11,829 nucleotides of DNA from assembly GCA_031404455.1 (NCBI GenBank), contig JANNHP010000302.1:1-11829 (forward strand), given 5' to 3'. A model generated the notes under the pieces. It was not told where the DNA came from and did no database searches. It was given only the letters and a program-made list of their open reading frames with translations. Of this stretch, positions 1 through 6,087 are shown piece by piece (position 1 is the first letter of the stretch; each line of letters begins with the position of its first letter). The position numbers and the translations under genes are program-made. Source of the DNA: JANNHP01 sp031404455. GTDB lineage: Bacteria > Planctomycetota > JAJSAM01 > JAJVHW01.

Positions 1-1762
1 CGGACTCGGCGACGCGCAAGAGGACCGGCCGCGCGCGATCGGCCCCCGTCGTGCGCAGCGCGAGCAGCAGCGCGCGGACGAGACGCCGCCGGGAGTGCGC
101 GAGTCCCGTCGAGCGCTCCGAGGGCGTCGTGCCCTCCGGCGCGGTCTCACCGGGTTGCGGCGGCGAAGGGGGCGGGTCGGAGCCGTCCTCCTTCTCGAGC
201 CGCGCGAGCAGGCGTTCGAAGTCGGCCGGTTCGCGCGATGCCGAGAGCACGTCGATCGCCTTCGCGCGGAGATCGGCGAGCGGATCGCCGAGGAGTCCGG
301 CCGCGATCCGGGCCGCCTCGGCCGGTTCGCGCCGCGAGAGCGTTTCGATCGCGGCGCGGCGCTCCCTCGGGTCGGCGGCGCCGAGCGCCATCGCGCGCAG
401 GTTCGCGCCCGCGGGGAGGTCCGCCCTGCGATCGAGGAGTTCCAGCGCCGCGGCGCGCACCTTCCTCCGGTCGCTCGCGAGAGCGGCGTCGAGGATCGCC
501 GCGAGGTCGTCGCCGCCCGACGCCACGATCGCCCTGAGCACCTCCGGGCGAAGGTCGGCCCCGGCCTTCGCTTCGAGGAGCGCGCGCAGTTCGGCTCGCA
601 GGCGCGGCGCGAACACGAACTCCACCTTGCGCAGCGCCGCGAGCCGGGTCTCGCGATCGAGCGTCCCCGCGTCCGGTCCGGCGAGGAGGTCCTTCACGAG
701 GGCGAGTCCCGACGACTCGTCGACCTGGATCAGCGTGTCGAGGATCTCGTCGAACGACGTCTCTCCGTGGCTCGTCTCCCGGCCCGCCGCGATGCGCGCC
801 GCGAGCTCGAGTGCGCGGTCTCGCAGCCACGGAGCGACAGGCCGTCCGAGCCGCGCGAGCCCGTCGCGGAGCGCCACGTGCTCGGCCTCGTGGAGACGAT
901 GGACGACCGTGCCCGAGATCTCGTCGTCCGAGAGGGCGAGCACACCGCGCAGCGCGAGCAGCGCGCGCCCCGCTTCCACGGCCTCGCGTTCGTCCTCGCC
1001 CGCGAGGAACCCGCGCCGCAGCGCGGCGAGGAGTTCCGGCGACGGCGACCGGTACGCGCGGAGCGCCGCGAGGGCGAGCGTGCGGTCGGGCGATCGGGTC
1101 AGCGGGTCCTCGAAGATGCCGAGGATCGCTGCGAGCGCGCCGGGAGCCGCGAGCGGCCCGAGCTCCCGCAGTGCCGCGCGGCGCACGTCCTCGTCGGCGT
1201 CCCCGAGCAGGCCCGCGAGCGACGCCTCGCCCTTGGCGCGGTCCATCACTCCTCGCAGCACCGCTCGGCGGATCGCGCGCGCCGCTGCGGCCCGCACCCG
1301 CCACGCGGGCTCGGACTCCGCCGCGCGCTCGGCGAGCGCCGCTGCGCCCGATGCGTCGCCGGTCTTCCCGAGCCCCTCGACCGCGGCCTCGCGCACGGCG
1401 AACGCCGGGTCGCGGCAGGCCGCGACGAGGAGCGGCGTCGCGCCGGGTTCGTCCATCTCGGCGACGGCCCCGACGAGCGCCGCGCGCGCGCACCAGTTCG
1501 CGCCGGGGAGACCCCGCACCACGTGCGGGAGGGCGGCGCGTCCGAGCCCCGCGACGAGGCGCACGGCGTCGTCGGCGTCGGCGGGCGCCGCCGGATCGAG
1601 GATCGAGGCGGCCGCCGCGCGCGCGGCGTCGTCGCGCCGGGCGTCGATCGCCGGCGCGTCGATCCCCGCCGGCATCTCGTAGGCGGGAACGTCCGGATCG
1701 CCGGCCCGCGCCAGGGCGGCGGCGAGGCAGAAGAGGAGCGCCGGCGCGAGGAGCGGTCTCAC
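1..1762 (-). CDS. Secreted HEAT-repeat protein, C-terminus cut by the window edge
   Basis: Reading the minus strand from a GTG at 1760-1762 gives an uninterrupted frame of 587 codons to the left edge; the stop is outside the window. The N-terminus is a classic Sec signal peptide (MRPLLAPALLFCLAAALARA, likely cut before GDPDV). The rest is Ala/Leu/Arg-rich helical repeats with HEAT-like units such as 'DPAFAVREAAVEGLGKTGD' and 'DADEDVRRAALRELGPLA'. These continue to about residue 520, followed by a Pro/Glu-rich linker (about 525-550) and more helical sequence. No enzymatic domain is visible. HEAT proteins usually act as protein-binding scaffolds, here probably outside the cytoplasm. The GTG overlaps the nnrD stop by 4 bp (GTGA), so translation is probably coupled. 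The start is supported by the overlap and the signal peptide that follows directly. The specific function is unknown. Confidence 0.85.
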   Translation of the reverse strand, partial: MRPLLAPALLFCLAAALARAGDPDVPAYEMPAGIDAPAIDARRDDAARAAAASILDPAAPADADDAVRLVAGLGRAALPHVVRGLPGANWCARAALVGAVAEMDEPGATPLLVAACRDPAFAVREAAVEGLGKTGDASGAAALAERAAESEPAWRVRAAAARAIRRAVLRGVMDRAKGEASLAGLLGDADEDVRRAALRELGPLAAPGALAAILGIFEDPLTRSPDRTLALAALRAYRSPSPELLAALRRGFLAGEDEREAVEAGRALLALRGVLALSDDEISGTVVHRLHEAEHVALRDGLARLGRPVAPWLRDRALELAARIAAGRETSHGETSFDEILDTLIQVDESSGLALVKDLLAGPDAGTLDRETRLAALRKVEFVFAPRLRAELRALLEAKAGADLRPEVLRAIVASGGDDLAAILDAALASDRRKVRAAALELLDRRADLPAGANLRAMALGAADPRERRAAIETLSRREPAEAARIAAGLLGDPLADLRAKAIDVLSASREPADFERLLARLEKEDGSDPPPSPPQPGETAPEGTTPSERSTGLAHSRRRLVRALLLALRTTGADRARPVLLRVAES

Positions 1763-2691
1763 CGTCTCAGTCTATTCCCGGTCCTCTTCTCGTGGGCGAG
1801 GCACGCCCGCGGCAGGCGGTCGAGGATGTCGGACGCGATCATCCCGTGCATGCCGAGATCGGCCGCCGCGAAGTCGCCCGCGAGACCGTGGAGGTGGACG
1901 CCGAGGACGGCGCCGTCGAACGTGGACATTCCCTGCGCGAGCAGCGACGCGATGACTCCGGTCAGCACGTCGCCCGAACCCGCGGTCGCCATGCCGGGGT
2001 TGCCGGTCCGGTTCTCGTAGAGGCGTTCGCCGTCGGAGACGAGCGTGCCCGCGCCCTTCAGGACGACGACGGCCCTGGTCTTCTTCGCGAGGCGCATCAC
2101 CGAGCCGGCGCGGTCGGCGCCGACCTCGGCGGGGCTGATCCCGAGCAGGCGGGCGGCCTCGCCGGGGTGCGGCGTCAGCACGCGCGGGGCCTCGGCGCGG
2201 GCGAGGTCGTCCACATGGTCCGCGAGCGCGTTCAGTCCGTCGGCGTCGATGACGGTGGGCACGGGCGCGAGCAGCGCGATGTCCCGCGCGAACGCCTGGG
2301 CGGGGGACTCGAGCGAGAGCCCTGGGCCGATCGCGACCGTCTGGCAGCGCTCGGCGAGGTCGAGAGCCTCGGAGACGGCGTCGGGGGAGAAGACGCCGGG
2401 CGCGGCATCGGGCAGCGGCACGCTCATCTCGCAGAGGAGTTGGGCGGCGATGGCGGGGCGCGCGTTCTCCGGGCACCCGAGCGTGACGAGCCCGCAACCG
2501 GACCGGAGCGCCGCGCGCGCGGCGAGGACCGCGGCGCCCGGGTAGCGCCACGAGCCGGCGAGCATCAGCACGTGGCCGCAGGCGCCCTTGTGGGTGTCGC
2601 TCGGGCGCGGCATCAGCGGCGGGATGCTCGTCCAGCGCTTCGGCACGCCGGGGCGCGTCCGGCCCGTCTTCTTCCCACGCTTCGGCGCCAT
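1759..2691 (-). CDS. nnrD: ADP-dependent NAD(P)H-hydrate dehydratase (stand-alone NnrD domain)
   Basis: This 310-aa protein repairs hydrated NAD(P)H: the family dehydrates S-NADHX/NADPHX in the cytoplasm using ADP (YjeF C-terminal / carbohydrate-kinase-like fold, ribokinase superfamily). Visible motifs in order are KGACGHVLMLAGS (35-47), AIGPGL (120-125), VIDADGLNAL (147-156), LTPHPGE (172-178), VVLKGAGTLV (209-218) and ATAGSGDVLTG (235-245), in which D241 is the expected catalytic Asp. The length fits a dehydratase without the N-terminal NnrE epimerase domain; no epimerase gene lies in the window. A Lys/Arg/Pro-rich extension of about 30 residues precedes the fold. The ATG at 2691 is supported by a perfect Shine-Dalgarno 6 nt upstream. 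It lies 16 bp after the asparaginase-like gene and overlaps the HEAT gene by 4 bp, consistent with one transcript. Family assignment is secure; substrate activity is inferred. Confidence 0.95.
   Translation of the reverse strand: MAPKRGKKTGRTRPGVPKRWTSIPPLMPRPSDTHKGACGHVLMLAGSWRYPGAAVLAARAALRSGCGLVTLGCPENARPAIAAQLLCEMSVPLPDAAPGVFSPDAVSEALDLAERCQTVAIGPGLSLESPAQAFARDIALLAPVPTVIDADGLNALADHVDDLARAEAPRVLTPHPGEAARLLGISPAEVGADRAGSVMRLAKKTRAVVVLKGAGTLVSDGERLYENRTGNPGMATAGSGDVLTGVIASLLAQGMSTFDGAVLGVHLHGLAGDFAAADLGMHGMIASDILDRLPRACLAHEKRTGNRLRR
1769..1774 (-). promoter_or_regulatory. Possible -10 element (TAGACT) for the HEAT gene
   Basis: TAGACT on the minus strand, inside the 3' end of nnrD, ends 6 nt before the GTG start of the HEAT gene. 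This spacing would place transcription initiation at the start codon, giving a leaderless internal transcript. No -35 element is recognisable. The same hexamer sits at similar spacing before the gene at 3795. It may be chance. Confidence 0.25.
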
Positions 2692-2697
2692 GACGTT

Positions 2698-2703
2698 CCT
2701 CCT
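2698..2703 (-). promoter_or_regulatory. Shine-Dalgarno site of nnrD
   Basis: A perfect AGGAGG on the minus strand lies 6 nt before the ATG at 2691, in the 16-bp gap after the preceding stop. It fixes the nnrD start. Most other genes here lack so clear a site. Confidence 0.85.
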
Positions 2704-2707
2704 CGGT

Positions 2708-3721
2708 TCAGCCCAGGACCCCCGGCGGGTCGATCTCCGAGACGCCGACCTCGATCTTGCGATGGTTGCGCCGGACGAGGTCGCGGTGGGGGGCCATCGC
2801 CTCCCACTCGGCGTCCGAGAGGAGGCCGAGCGATCGCAGTGCCGCGACGCCCGTCCAGTAGGGGGCGGCGGCGGTTCCGTCTTCGCACTTGACCGCGAGC
2901 CCGAGGTTCGCGCCGAGGACGCCCGCGCACCAGAGCCCCTCGGCGCCGACCTTCGAGATGACGCGTCCGCCCGTCGCGCGGATGAGGTCGCTGTCGAGGC
3001 GCTTCGTGCCGCCGATCATCTCGGGCTTCTCGCGCAGTGCGGCGCAGATGCGGCGCGCCGCGACGCGCTGCGCCTCCGAGAGTCCGTCGGCCGCGTTGCG
3101 GTTCGTCAGGTTCGCGAAGATCCGCGCCGCCGCCGCGAGCGGGACGGCGAAGACCGGCGCGCTGCATCCGTCGACGCCGACGCGGACGTCCGCCGGGGCG
3201 AGACCGCCGAAGGCCGCGACGTTCGCCCGGTTCATCTGCTGCAACGGGTGCGAGGGATCGAGGTAGGTCGCGGTCTCCCAGCCCGACGCGACGCACGCGG
3301 CGAGCATCGCCGAGTGCTTGCCCGAGCAGTTGTTGTGGAGCGCGGTCGGCTTGCCGCCCGACGCCCAGATCTCCCTCGCCGCGGGCTCGAACACCGGCGA
3401 GTGCGCGCCGCACTGCAGGTGCTCGGGGCCGAGCCCGATCTTCCGCAGGAGCCCCGCGGCGGTCTCCACGTGGAAGGTCTCGCCGCCGTGCGAGCCGCAG
3501 GCGAGCGCGAGCTCGGCGTCGGTCATGGCGAACTTGTCCGCCGCGCCGGTCAGGCACGACGCGAGAGCCTGGACGAGCTTCGCCGACGAGCGCAGGTAGA
3601 CGAGCGAGTCGGTGTCGCCGGCCGCGTGGGCGAGCCGCCCGTTCTTCCACACCGCGAGGCGGACGCGGTGCTCGCACTCGACGATGCCCGCACGCTTCTC
3701 GAGCACTCTGACGGGGTCCAT
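2708..3721 (-). CDS. Asparaginase II family protein (Rhizobium etli AnsA type)
   Basis: This 337-aa protein matches the thermolabile Asparaginase_II family, whose characterised member hydrolyses L-asparagine to aspartate and ammonia and is unrelated to E. coli AnsA/AnsB. Motifs are RSSAKLVQ (44-51), ALACGSHGGE (72-81), HNNCSGKHSAML (129-140), VGVDGCSAPVFAVPL (181-195) and VISKVGAEG (254-262). The residues I recall for the R. etli enzyme map with a constant offset of three: the Ser-x-x-Lys pair to S45/K48, a further Ser to S77, and the metal-binding Cys/Lys/Cys to C132, K135 and C186. The core is therefore intact. No signal peptide is seen, so it is probably cytoplasmic. It is first in a minus-strand run with nnrD 16 bp downstream and is divergent from the gene at 3795. 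The start has no obvious Shine-Dalgarno, and no earlier in-frame start was found nearby. The physiological substrate is unproven. Confidence 0.92.
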   Translation of the reverse strand: MDPVRVLEKRAGIVECEHRVRLAVWKNGRLAHAAGDTDSLVYLRSSAKLVQALASCLTGAADKFAMTDAELALACGSHGGETFHVETAAGLLRKIGLGPEHLQCGAHSPVFEPAAREIWASGGKPTALHNNCSGKHSAMLAACVASGWETATYLDPSHPLQQMNRANVAAFGGLAPADVRVGVDGCSAPVFAVPLAAAARIFANLTNRNAADGLSEAQRVAARRICAALREKPEMIGGTKRLDSDLIRATGGRVISKVGAEGLWCAGVLGANLGLAVKCEDGTAAAPYWTGVAALRSLGLLSDAEWEAMAPHRDLVRRNHRKIEVGVSEIDPPGVLG

Positions 3722-3794
3722 GCGGTCGCCAAGAAGACCACGGTGCGCGCCGGGCCGTCAGCCGTTTCTGCGGGTCGGCGCTAGACTTCGATCC
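3722..3794. promoter_or_regulatory. Divergent promoter region between the asparaginase-like and BFN genes
   Basis: This 73-bp gap separates two genes reading outward, so both promoters probably lie here or just inside the flanking genes. On the plus strand TAGACT at 3782-3787 could be a -10 element. It ends 7 nt before the ATG at 3795, which would give a leaderless or nearly leaderless mRNA. No good -35 element, operator palindrome or Shine-Dalgarno is seen on either strand. Confidence 0.45.
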
Positions 3795-4214
3795 ATGATC
3801 GAGATGCAACTCTCGCGGATCGTCATCCGCGAGACGAGCGACCAGCAGAGCCTTCACCTGAAGGAGAAGGATGGCGATCGCCAGTTCCCGATCGTGATCG
3901 GGATCTTCGAAGCGGTCGCGATCGACCGGCGCATCCGCGACCGGAAGACCCCTCGCCCGATGACTCACGATCTGATGGCGTCGCTCATCCAGTCGCTCGG
4001 CGCGCGCCTCGAGCGCGTGATCATCTCGGATCTCAAGAACAACACCTTCTACGCGAAGCTCGTGATCGGCCGCGTCGCCTCGGGCGAGACGATGGAGATC
4101 GACGCCCGGCCGAGCGACGCGATCGCGCTCGCCGTCCACCTCGACGCGCCGATCTTCGTCGAGGAGCGCGTGATCGAGTCGGTGCTCGCCGCGCCGCCGC
4201 CGGAAGAAGGCTGA
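3795..4214 (+). CDS. Bifunctional nuclease (BFN/DUF151) domain protein
   Basis: This 139-aa protein is nearly all one BFN (DUF151) domain, a family named for plant proteins with reported RNase and DNase activity; the bacterial role is poorly defined. Hallmarks are SLHLKEKDGDRQFPIVIG (19-36), the EA/I stretch FEAVAIDRRI (38-47), RPMTHDLM (54-61) and DARPSDAIALAV (103-114). The C-terminus is a short Pro/Glu tail. No signal peptide or membrane segment is present, so it should be cytoplasmic. The ATG at 3795 is chosen because the conserved beta strand begins immediately after it (MIEMQLSRIVI); upstream sequence in the same frame is Arg-rich and overlaps the divergent gene. No Shine-Dalgarno is seen, but a TAGACT candidate -10 fits a leaderless start. 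tRNA-Ser follows 43 bp downstream. Confidence 0.9.
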   Translation: MIEMQLSRIVIRETSDQQSLHLKEKDGDRQFPIVIGIFEAVAIDRRIRDRKTPRPMTHDLMASLIQSLGARLERVIISDLKNNTFYAKLVIGRVASGETMEIDARPSDAIALAVHLDAPIFVEERVIESVLAAPPPEEG

Positions 4215-4257
4215 CGCCCGCAGCGTCCCGCGCCGAAGATGCGCGCACTCTCCCGGC

Positions 4258-4347
4258 GGAGGGTTGCCAGAGTGGTCGAATGGACCGGTTTTGAAAACCG
4301 GCGGGGCCGCAAGGTCTCCCAGGGTTCGAATCCCTGACCCTCCGCCA
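4258..4347 (+). tRNA. tRNA-Ser(TGA), CCA encoded
   Basis: A 90-nt class II tRNA. The 7-bp acceptor stem is GGAGGGT (4258-4264) with ACCCTCC (4337-4343), followed by discriminator G and encoded CCA (4345-4347). The anticodon arm is ccggt-TTTGAAA-accgg, so the anticodon is TGA and it reads UCA and other UCN codons. A long variable arm (about 4304-4320) is typical of serine tRNAs. The T arm is cagggTTCGAATccctg. The last 21 nt are repeated in inverted orientation just downstream. Confidence 0.96.
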
Positions 4348-4377
4348 AGCGCAGCTTGGCGGAGGGTCAGGGATTCG
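4327..4377. repeat. 24-bp perfect inverted repeat including the tRNA-Ser 3' end
   Basis: The left arm 4327-4350 holds the last 21 nt of tRNA-Ser (half of the T arm, acceptor 3' strand and CCA) plus AGC. The right arm 4354-4377 is its exact reverse complement, and the loop is GCA (4351-4353). No T-run follows, so it does not look like an ordinary intrinsic terminator. A transcript reading through the tRNA could fold the tRNA 3' half into this hairpin instead of the cloverleaf. Other origins are a tRNA-derived att-site fragment or a sequencing or assembly fold-back. Confidence 0.9.
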
Positions 4378-4414
4378 CCCGCTGTAGCCGGGGCCCGCCC
4401 TCGCGCCACGTTCG

Positions 4415-4435
4415 TCTCCGAGTCCCCCGCGAAGG
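4415..4435. repeat. 21-bp direct repeat, copy 1
   Basis: An exact 21-nt match to 6063-6083 in the same orientation, 1648 bp apart. It ends in CCCCCGCGAAGG. In this copy the sequence continues so that CCCGC and GCGGG form a 5-bp stem with loop GAAG (4426-4439), resembling the palindromic core of dispersed REP-like elements in several GC-rich bacteria (recalled, not searched). Confidence 0.85.
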
Positions 4436-4484
4436 CGGGCCTCCCTCCCGGCAGAAGTTCGCATCCTCGTTGGCGTCTCGATAT

Positions 4485-4503
4485 GTGGGCCGATGCGGCC
4501 CAC
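4485..4503. repeat. Perfect 7-bp hairpin GTGGGCC-gatgc-GGCCCAC
   Basis: A stem of 7 bp with a 5-nt loop lies about 125 bp before the unrecognised gene. There is no T-run on either side. It could be an operator palindrome, an RNA structure in the leader of the downstream gene, or chance in GC-rich DNA. Confidence 0.4.
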
Positions 4504-4627
4504 GGATTCGCCGACGAGGCGTCGTCAGGGGGAGCTTCGTGTGGCGGTTCTACCTCCCGCCAGGCCCCGCGACCCTCCTAGCGCCGGGTCACGGATGGCC
4601 TCGCGCCTGCGCTCTCCGCGTGTCAGC

Positions 4628-5155
4628 ATGCGGGACATGGCGACGACGGCGCGAATTGACGATCCGATCGCAGGGATAGCGGCCATGTTCGGGGACGCCG
4701 ACCCCACGGTGCTCGCCGCCCTCGCAAGTGTGACCGCCGAACTGGAGGCCCTCGCCGCGGAGTTGAACTCGCGGAGCAGCACGAGATGGAAGAGTCACGG
4801 ATTGGAGGTCGCGACGTACCCGGGACCGCCCGTGAAGCGCTCGCTGTCCGGCAGTGTCCTCGGTGGCACGGGCGACGACCTGGCGTACGTCAACGTGCAG
4901 ATCGATCGAGGCGACTACCTCGCAGGGTCCGATCGAGACCCGACACTCTGGTACGTCGAGGGCGATGTTCACGCCGATTGGACCGGAGAGCCGGACGACG
5001 ACGGACAGATGCACTGCGTGTTCGCATTGCCTGATCGCGCGTTCCCCACGCCCCTGGCGGCGGCGCAGGGACTTGTCAGCGCTGCCCGTGAGTTGCGCGA
5101 GGTTGCTCGAACGAGACCGCCGACTCCCGCGGGGTGGCGCTCGATGCGGACCTAG
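4628..5155 (+). CDS. Hypothetical protein, 175 aa, family not recognised
   Basis: I do not recognise this protein. Its composition looks genuinely coding, unlike the Arg/Ser/Pro-rich shadow frames here. There is an amphipathic helix at about 25-47, then a beta-rich core with 'GTGDDLAYVNVQIDRGDYL' (80-98) and 'LWYVEGDVHADWTGEPDDDG' (107-126). A 'CVFALPDRAFPTPLAAAQGL' segment (130-149) leads into a C-terminal helix. It is acidic and soluble, with no signal peptide or membrane segment. The core alternates aromatic and acidic residues, but no catalytic motif is identifiable. The start is uncertain: ATG at 4628 or at 4637, neither with a good Shine-Dalgarno; an upstream in-frame ATG at 4493 would add implausible Arg-rich sequence. 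It lies between the tRNA and a toxin-antitoxin pair, inside the direct-repeat-bounded segment, so it may be accessory cargo. Confidence 0.7.
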   Translation: MRDMATTARIDDPIAGIAAMFGDADPTVLAALASVTAELEALAAELNSRSSTRWKSHGLEVATYPGPPVKRSLSGSVLGGTGDDLAYVNVQIDRGDYLAGSDRDPTLWYVEGDVHADWTGEPDDDGQMHCVFALPDRAFPTPLAAAQGLVSAARELREVARTRPPTPAGWRSMRT

Positions 5156-5299
5156 CCCGGTACGGCGTTCACTCGCCGGAGTTGTCGCGCGCGAAGTCGA
5201 GATGGCGTCTCCGCGCAACGCGGCCCCTCCGTCGCGACACGGCGTGCCGGCTCATCGCGCACACCCGAGCTCGACCGACCCGCGGCTCGTGCCGAGTGA

Positions 5300-5317
5300 T
5301 AGACTCCCGGCCGGAGA
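5300..5317 (+). promoter_or_regulatory. Candidate -10 (TAGACT) and Shine-Dalgarno of the toxin-antitoxin operon
   Basis: TAGACT at 5300-5305 could be a -10 element, followed by GGAGA at 5313-5317, which is 6 nt before the ATG at 5324. No clear -35 and no operator palindrome were found in the 168-bp gap 5156-5323, which otherwise holds nothing I can identify. The ribosome site is more convincing than the promoter. Confidence 0.4.
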
Positions 5318-5323
5318 CCGACC

Positions 5324-5620
5324 ATGGCCCCGAAGCCGCGCACCGGCGAGACGCCGAAGAAGAGCCGCAAGCCCCCGAAGGGGCGCGCGCTCGTCGGCTT
5401 CTCCCGGCTCACAGTTCACCCGGACCGGATGGGCGGCATGCCGTGCATCCGCGACCACCGTTTCACCGCAGCACAGGTGCTGCGCCTGTTCTCGGCCGGG
5501 CACTCGGAGGACGAGATCCTCGCGGCGTATCCGTTCCTGGAACGCGCAGACGTTCGCCAAGCGCTCGCCTACGCGTCGGGACTCGTCGAGCAGCGCCGCG
5601 AGCCGATCCCGGTCGCGTGA
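5324..5620 (+). CDS. DUF433 family antitoxin (VapB45-like)
   Basis: This 98-aa protein carries a DUF433 domain at about 28-85: LTVHPDRMGGMPCIRDHRFT (29-48), then QVLRLFSAGHSEDEILAAYP (51-70) and ADVRQALAYAS (75-85). DUF433 proteins are small helical DNA-binding antitoxins, usually encoded just before a DUF5615 PIN-like toxin, as here. The usual 'GKP.IRGTR' signature is altered to GMPCIRDHR. An unusual basic N-terminal tail (residues 1-22, rich in Lys, Arg and Pro) precedes the domain and may bind nucleic acid. The ATG at 5324 is supported by GGAGA 6 nt upstream. The stop overlaps the toxin start by 4 bp (GTGA), so translation is probably coupled and the operon is likely autoregulated, as is typical of such pairs. 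Confidence 0.88.
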   Translation: MAPKPRTGETPKKSRKPPKGRALVGFSRLTVHPDRMGGMPCIRDHRFTAAQVLRLFSAGHSEDEILAAYPFLERADVRQALAYASGLVEQRREPIPVA

Positions 5621-5997
5621 GACTCCTCCTCGACATGAACTTCGACGCCATGCGGGCGGAGATGCTCCGCTCTCACGGCCTCGACGCGCTGCACTGGCCG
5701 GACGTTGGCCATCCGCAGGACGTCGATCCCGTCGTGATCGCGTGGGCCAAGGCGAACGGTTGCGTCGTCGTGACGCAGGACCTCGGCATCGCGACGGCGC
5801 TCGCGACGACGGGCGCGGACAGTCCGAGCGTCCTCCAACTCCGTCGCGCGGACGACCTGAGCCCCGTCCTGATGTCGCGGATCGCTTCCGCCGCGAAAAA
5901 GCACGAGAAGGACCTCGAACGCGGGTGCATCCTCGTCCTCGACGCGCGGACGAATCGGGTCCGTGTTCGGCCGCTCCCGTCGCCGCCGCGACCCTGA
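5617..5997 (+). CDS. DUF5615 PIN-like toxin (VapC45-like)
   Basis: This 126-aa protein begins at the GTG overlapping the antitoxin stop and reads MRLLLDMNFDAMRAEMLRSH at the N-terminus. The family pattern is clear: LLLDMN (3-8, D6), a helix to HGLDALHWPDVG (20-31), DPVVIAWAKANGCVVVTQDL (37-56, D37 and D55), then PSVLQLR (70-76). D6, D37 and D55 fit the acidic positions expected of a PIN-like RNase centre, so the toxin looks intact. Related PIN toxins cleave RNA; the target here is unknown. The short Arg/Pro-rich end (RVRVRPLPSPPRP) is a common kind of tail. It converges with the large VWA gene on the opposite strand, leaving a 90-bp gap. The family call is strong; toxicity is inferred. Confidence 0.88.
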   Translation: MRLLLDMNFDAMRAEMLRSHGLDALHWPDVGHPQDVDPVVIAWAKANGCVVVTQDLGIATALATTGADSPSVLQLRRADDLSPVLMSRIASAAKKHEKDLERGCILVLDARTNRVRVRPLPSPPRP

Positions 5998-6027
5998 AGC
6001 GGACTCCGTCGATCATGTCCGCACCGC

Positions 6028-6048
6028 CCGCCGCAGCGGGGCCGGCGG
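6028..6048. terminator. Weak GC hairpin between convergent genes
   Basis: CCGCCG (6028-6033) pairs with CGGCGG (6043-6048) across a 9-nt loop, in the 90-bp gap between the toxin gene and the convergent VWA gene. There is no T-run on either strand. It could assist termination, but in DNA this GC-rich such stems arise easily. Confidence 0.25.
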
Positions 6049-6062
6049 CGACTCGACCGTCC

Positions 6063-6083
6063 TCTCCGAGTCCCCCGCGAAGG
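6063..6083. repeat. 21-bp direct repeat, copy 2
   Basis: An exact match to 4415-4435, ending 4 bp before the stop codon of the minus-strand VWA gene. Identity stops at the end of the 21 nt (A here, C in copy 1), so the right half of the small hairpin seen in copy 1 is missing. The two copies bracket the hypothetical gene and the toxin-antitoxin pair. Confidence 0.85.
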
Positions 6084-6087
6084 AGAC

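Larger units (their letters stand above)
4348..4627. other. Non-coding gap with repeats and hairpins
   Basis: No convincing gene is seen in these 280 bp between the tRNA and the next start. The stretch holds the right arm of the tRNA hairpin, one copy of a 21-bp direct repeat with a small CCCGC-gaag-GCGGG stem-loop, and a 7-bp hairpin at 4485-4503. An ORF crossing it from inside the tRNA is only read-through. Confidence 0.7.

Noticed and set aside
147..1493. Minus-strand 448-aa ORF
   Set aside because: It is out of frame with the real HEAT gene, extremely Arg/Gly-rich and lacks any motif.
51..2020. Long plus-strand ORFs (51-1682, 95-2020) opposite the HEAT gene
   Set aside because: Arg/Ser/Ala-rich low-complexity translations with no family motif; the minus-strand frame gives a signal peptide and HEAT repeats. 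They are GC-driven shadow frames.
811..2892. 693-aa plus-strand ORF opposite the HEAT gene and nnrD
   Set aside because: It is Arg/Ala/Pro-rich and lies antisense to genes with clear family motifs.
4264..4581. 105-aa ORF starting inside tRNA-Ser
   Set aside because: Its N-terminus is simply the translated tRNA; such ORFs over serine tRNAs are a common annotation artefact.
4378..6087. Complete mobile element or integrative island
   Set aside because: No integrase, transposase, terminal inverted repeats or direct repeat of the tRNA end; only the 21-bp repeats support it, so it is kept as a finding.
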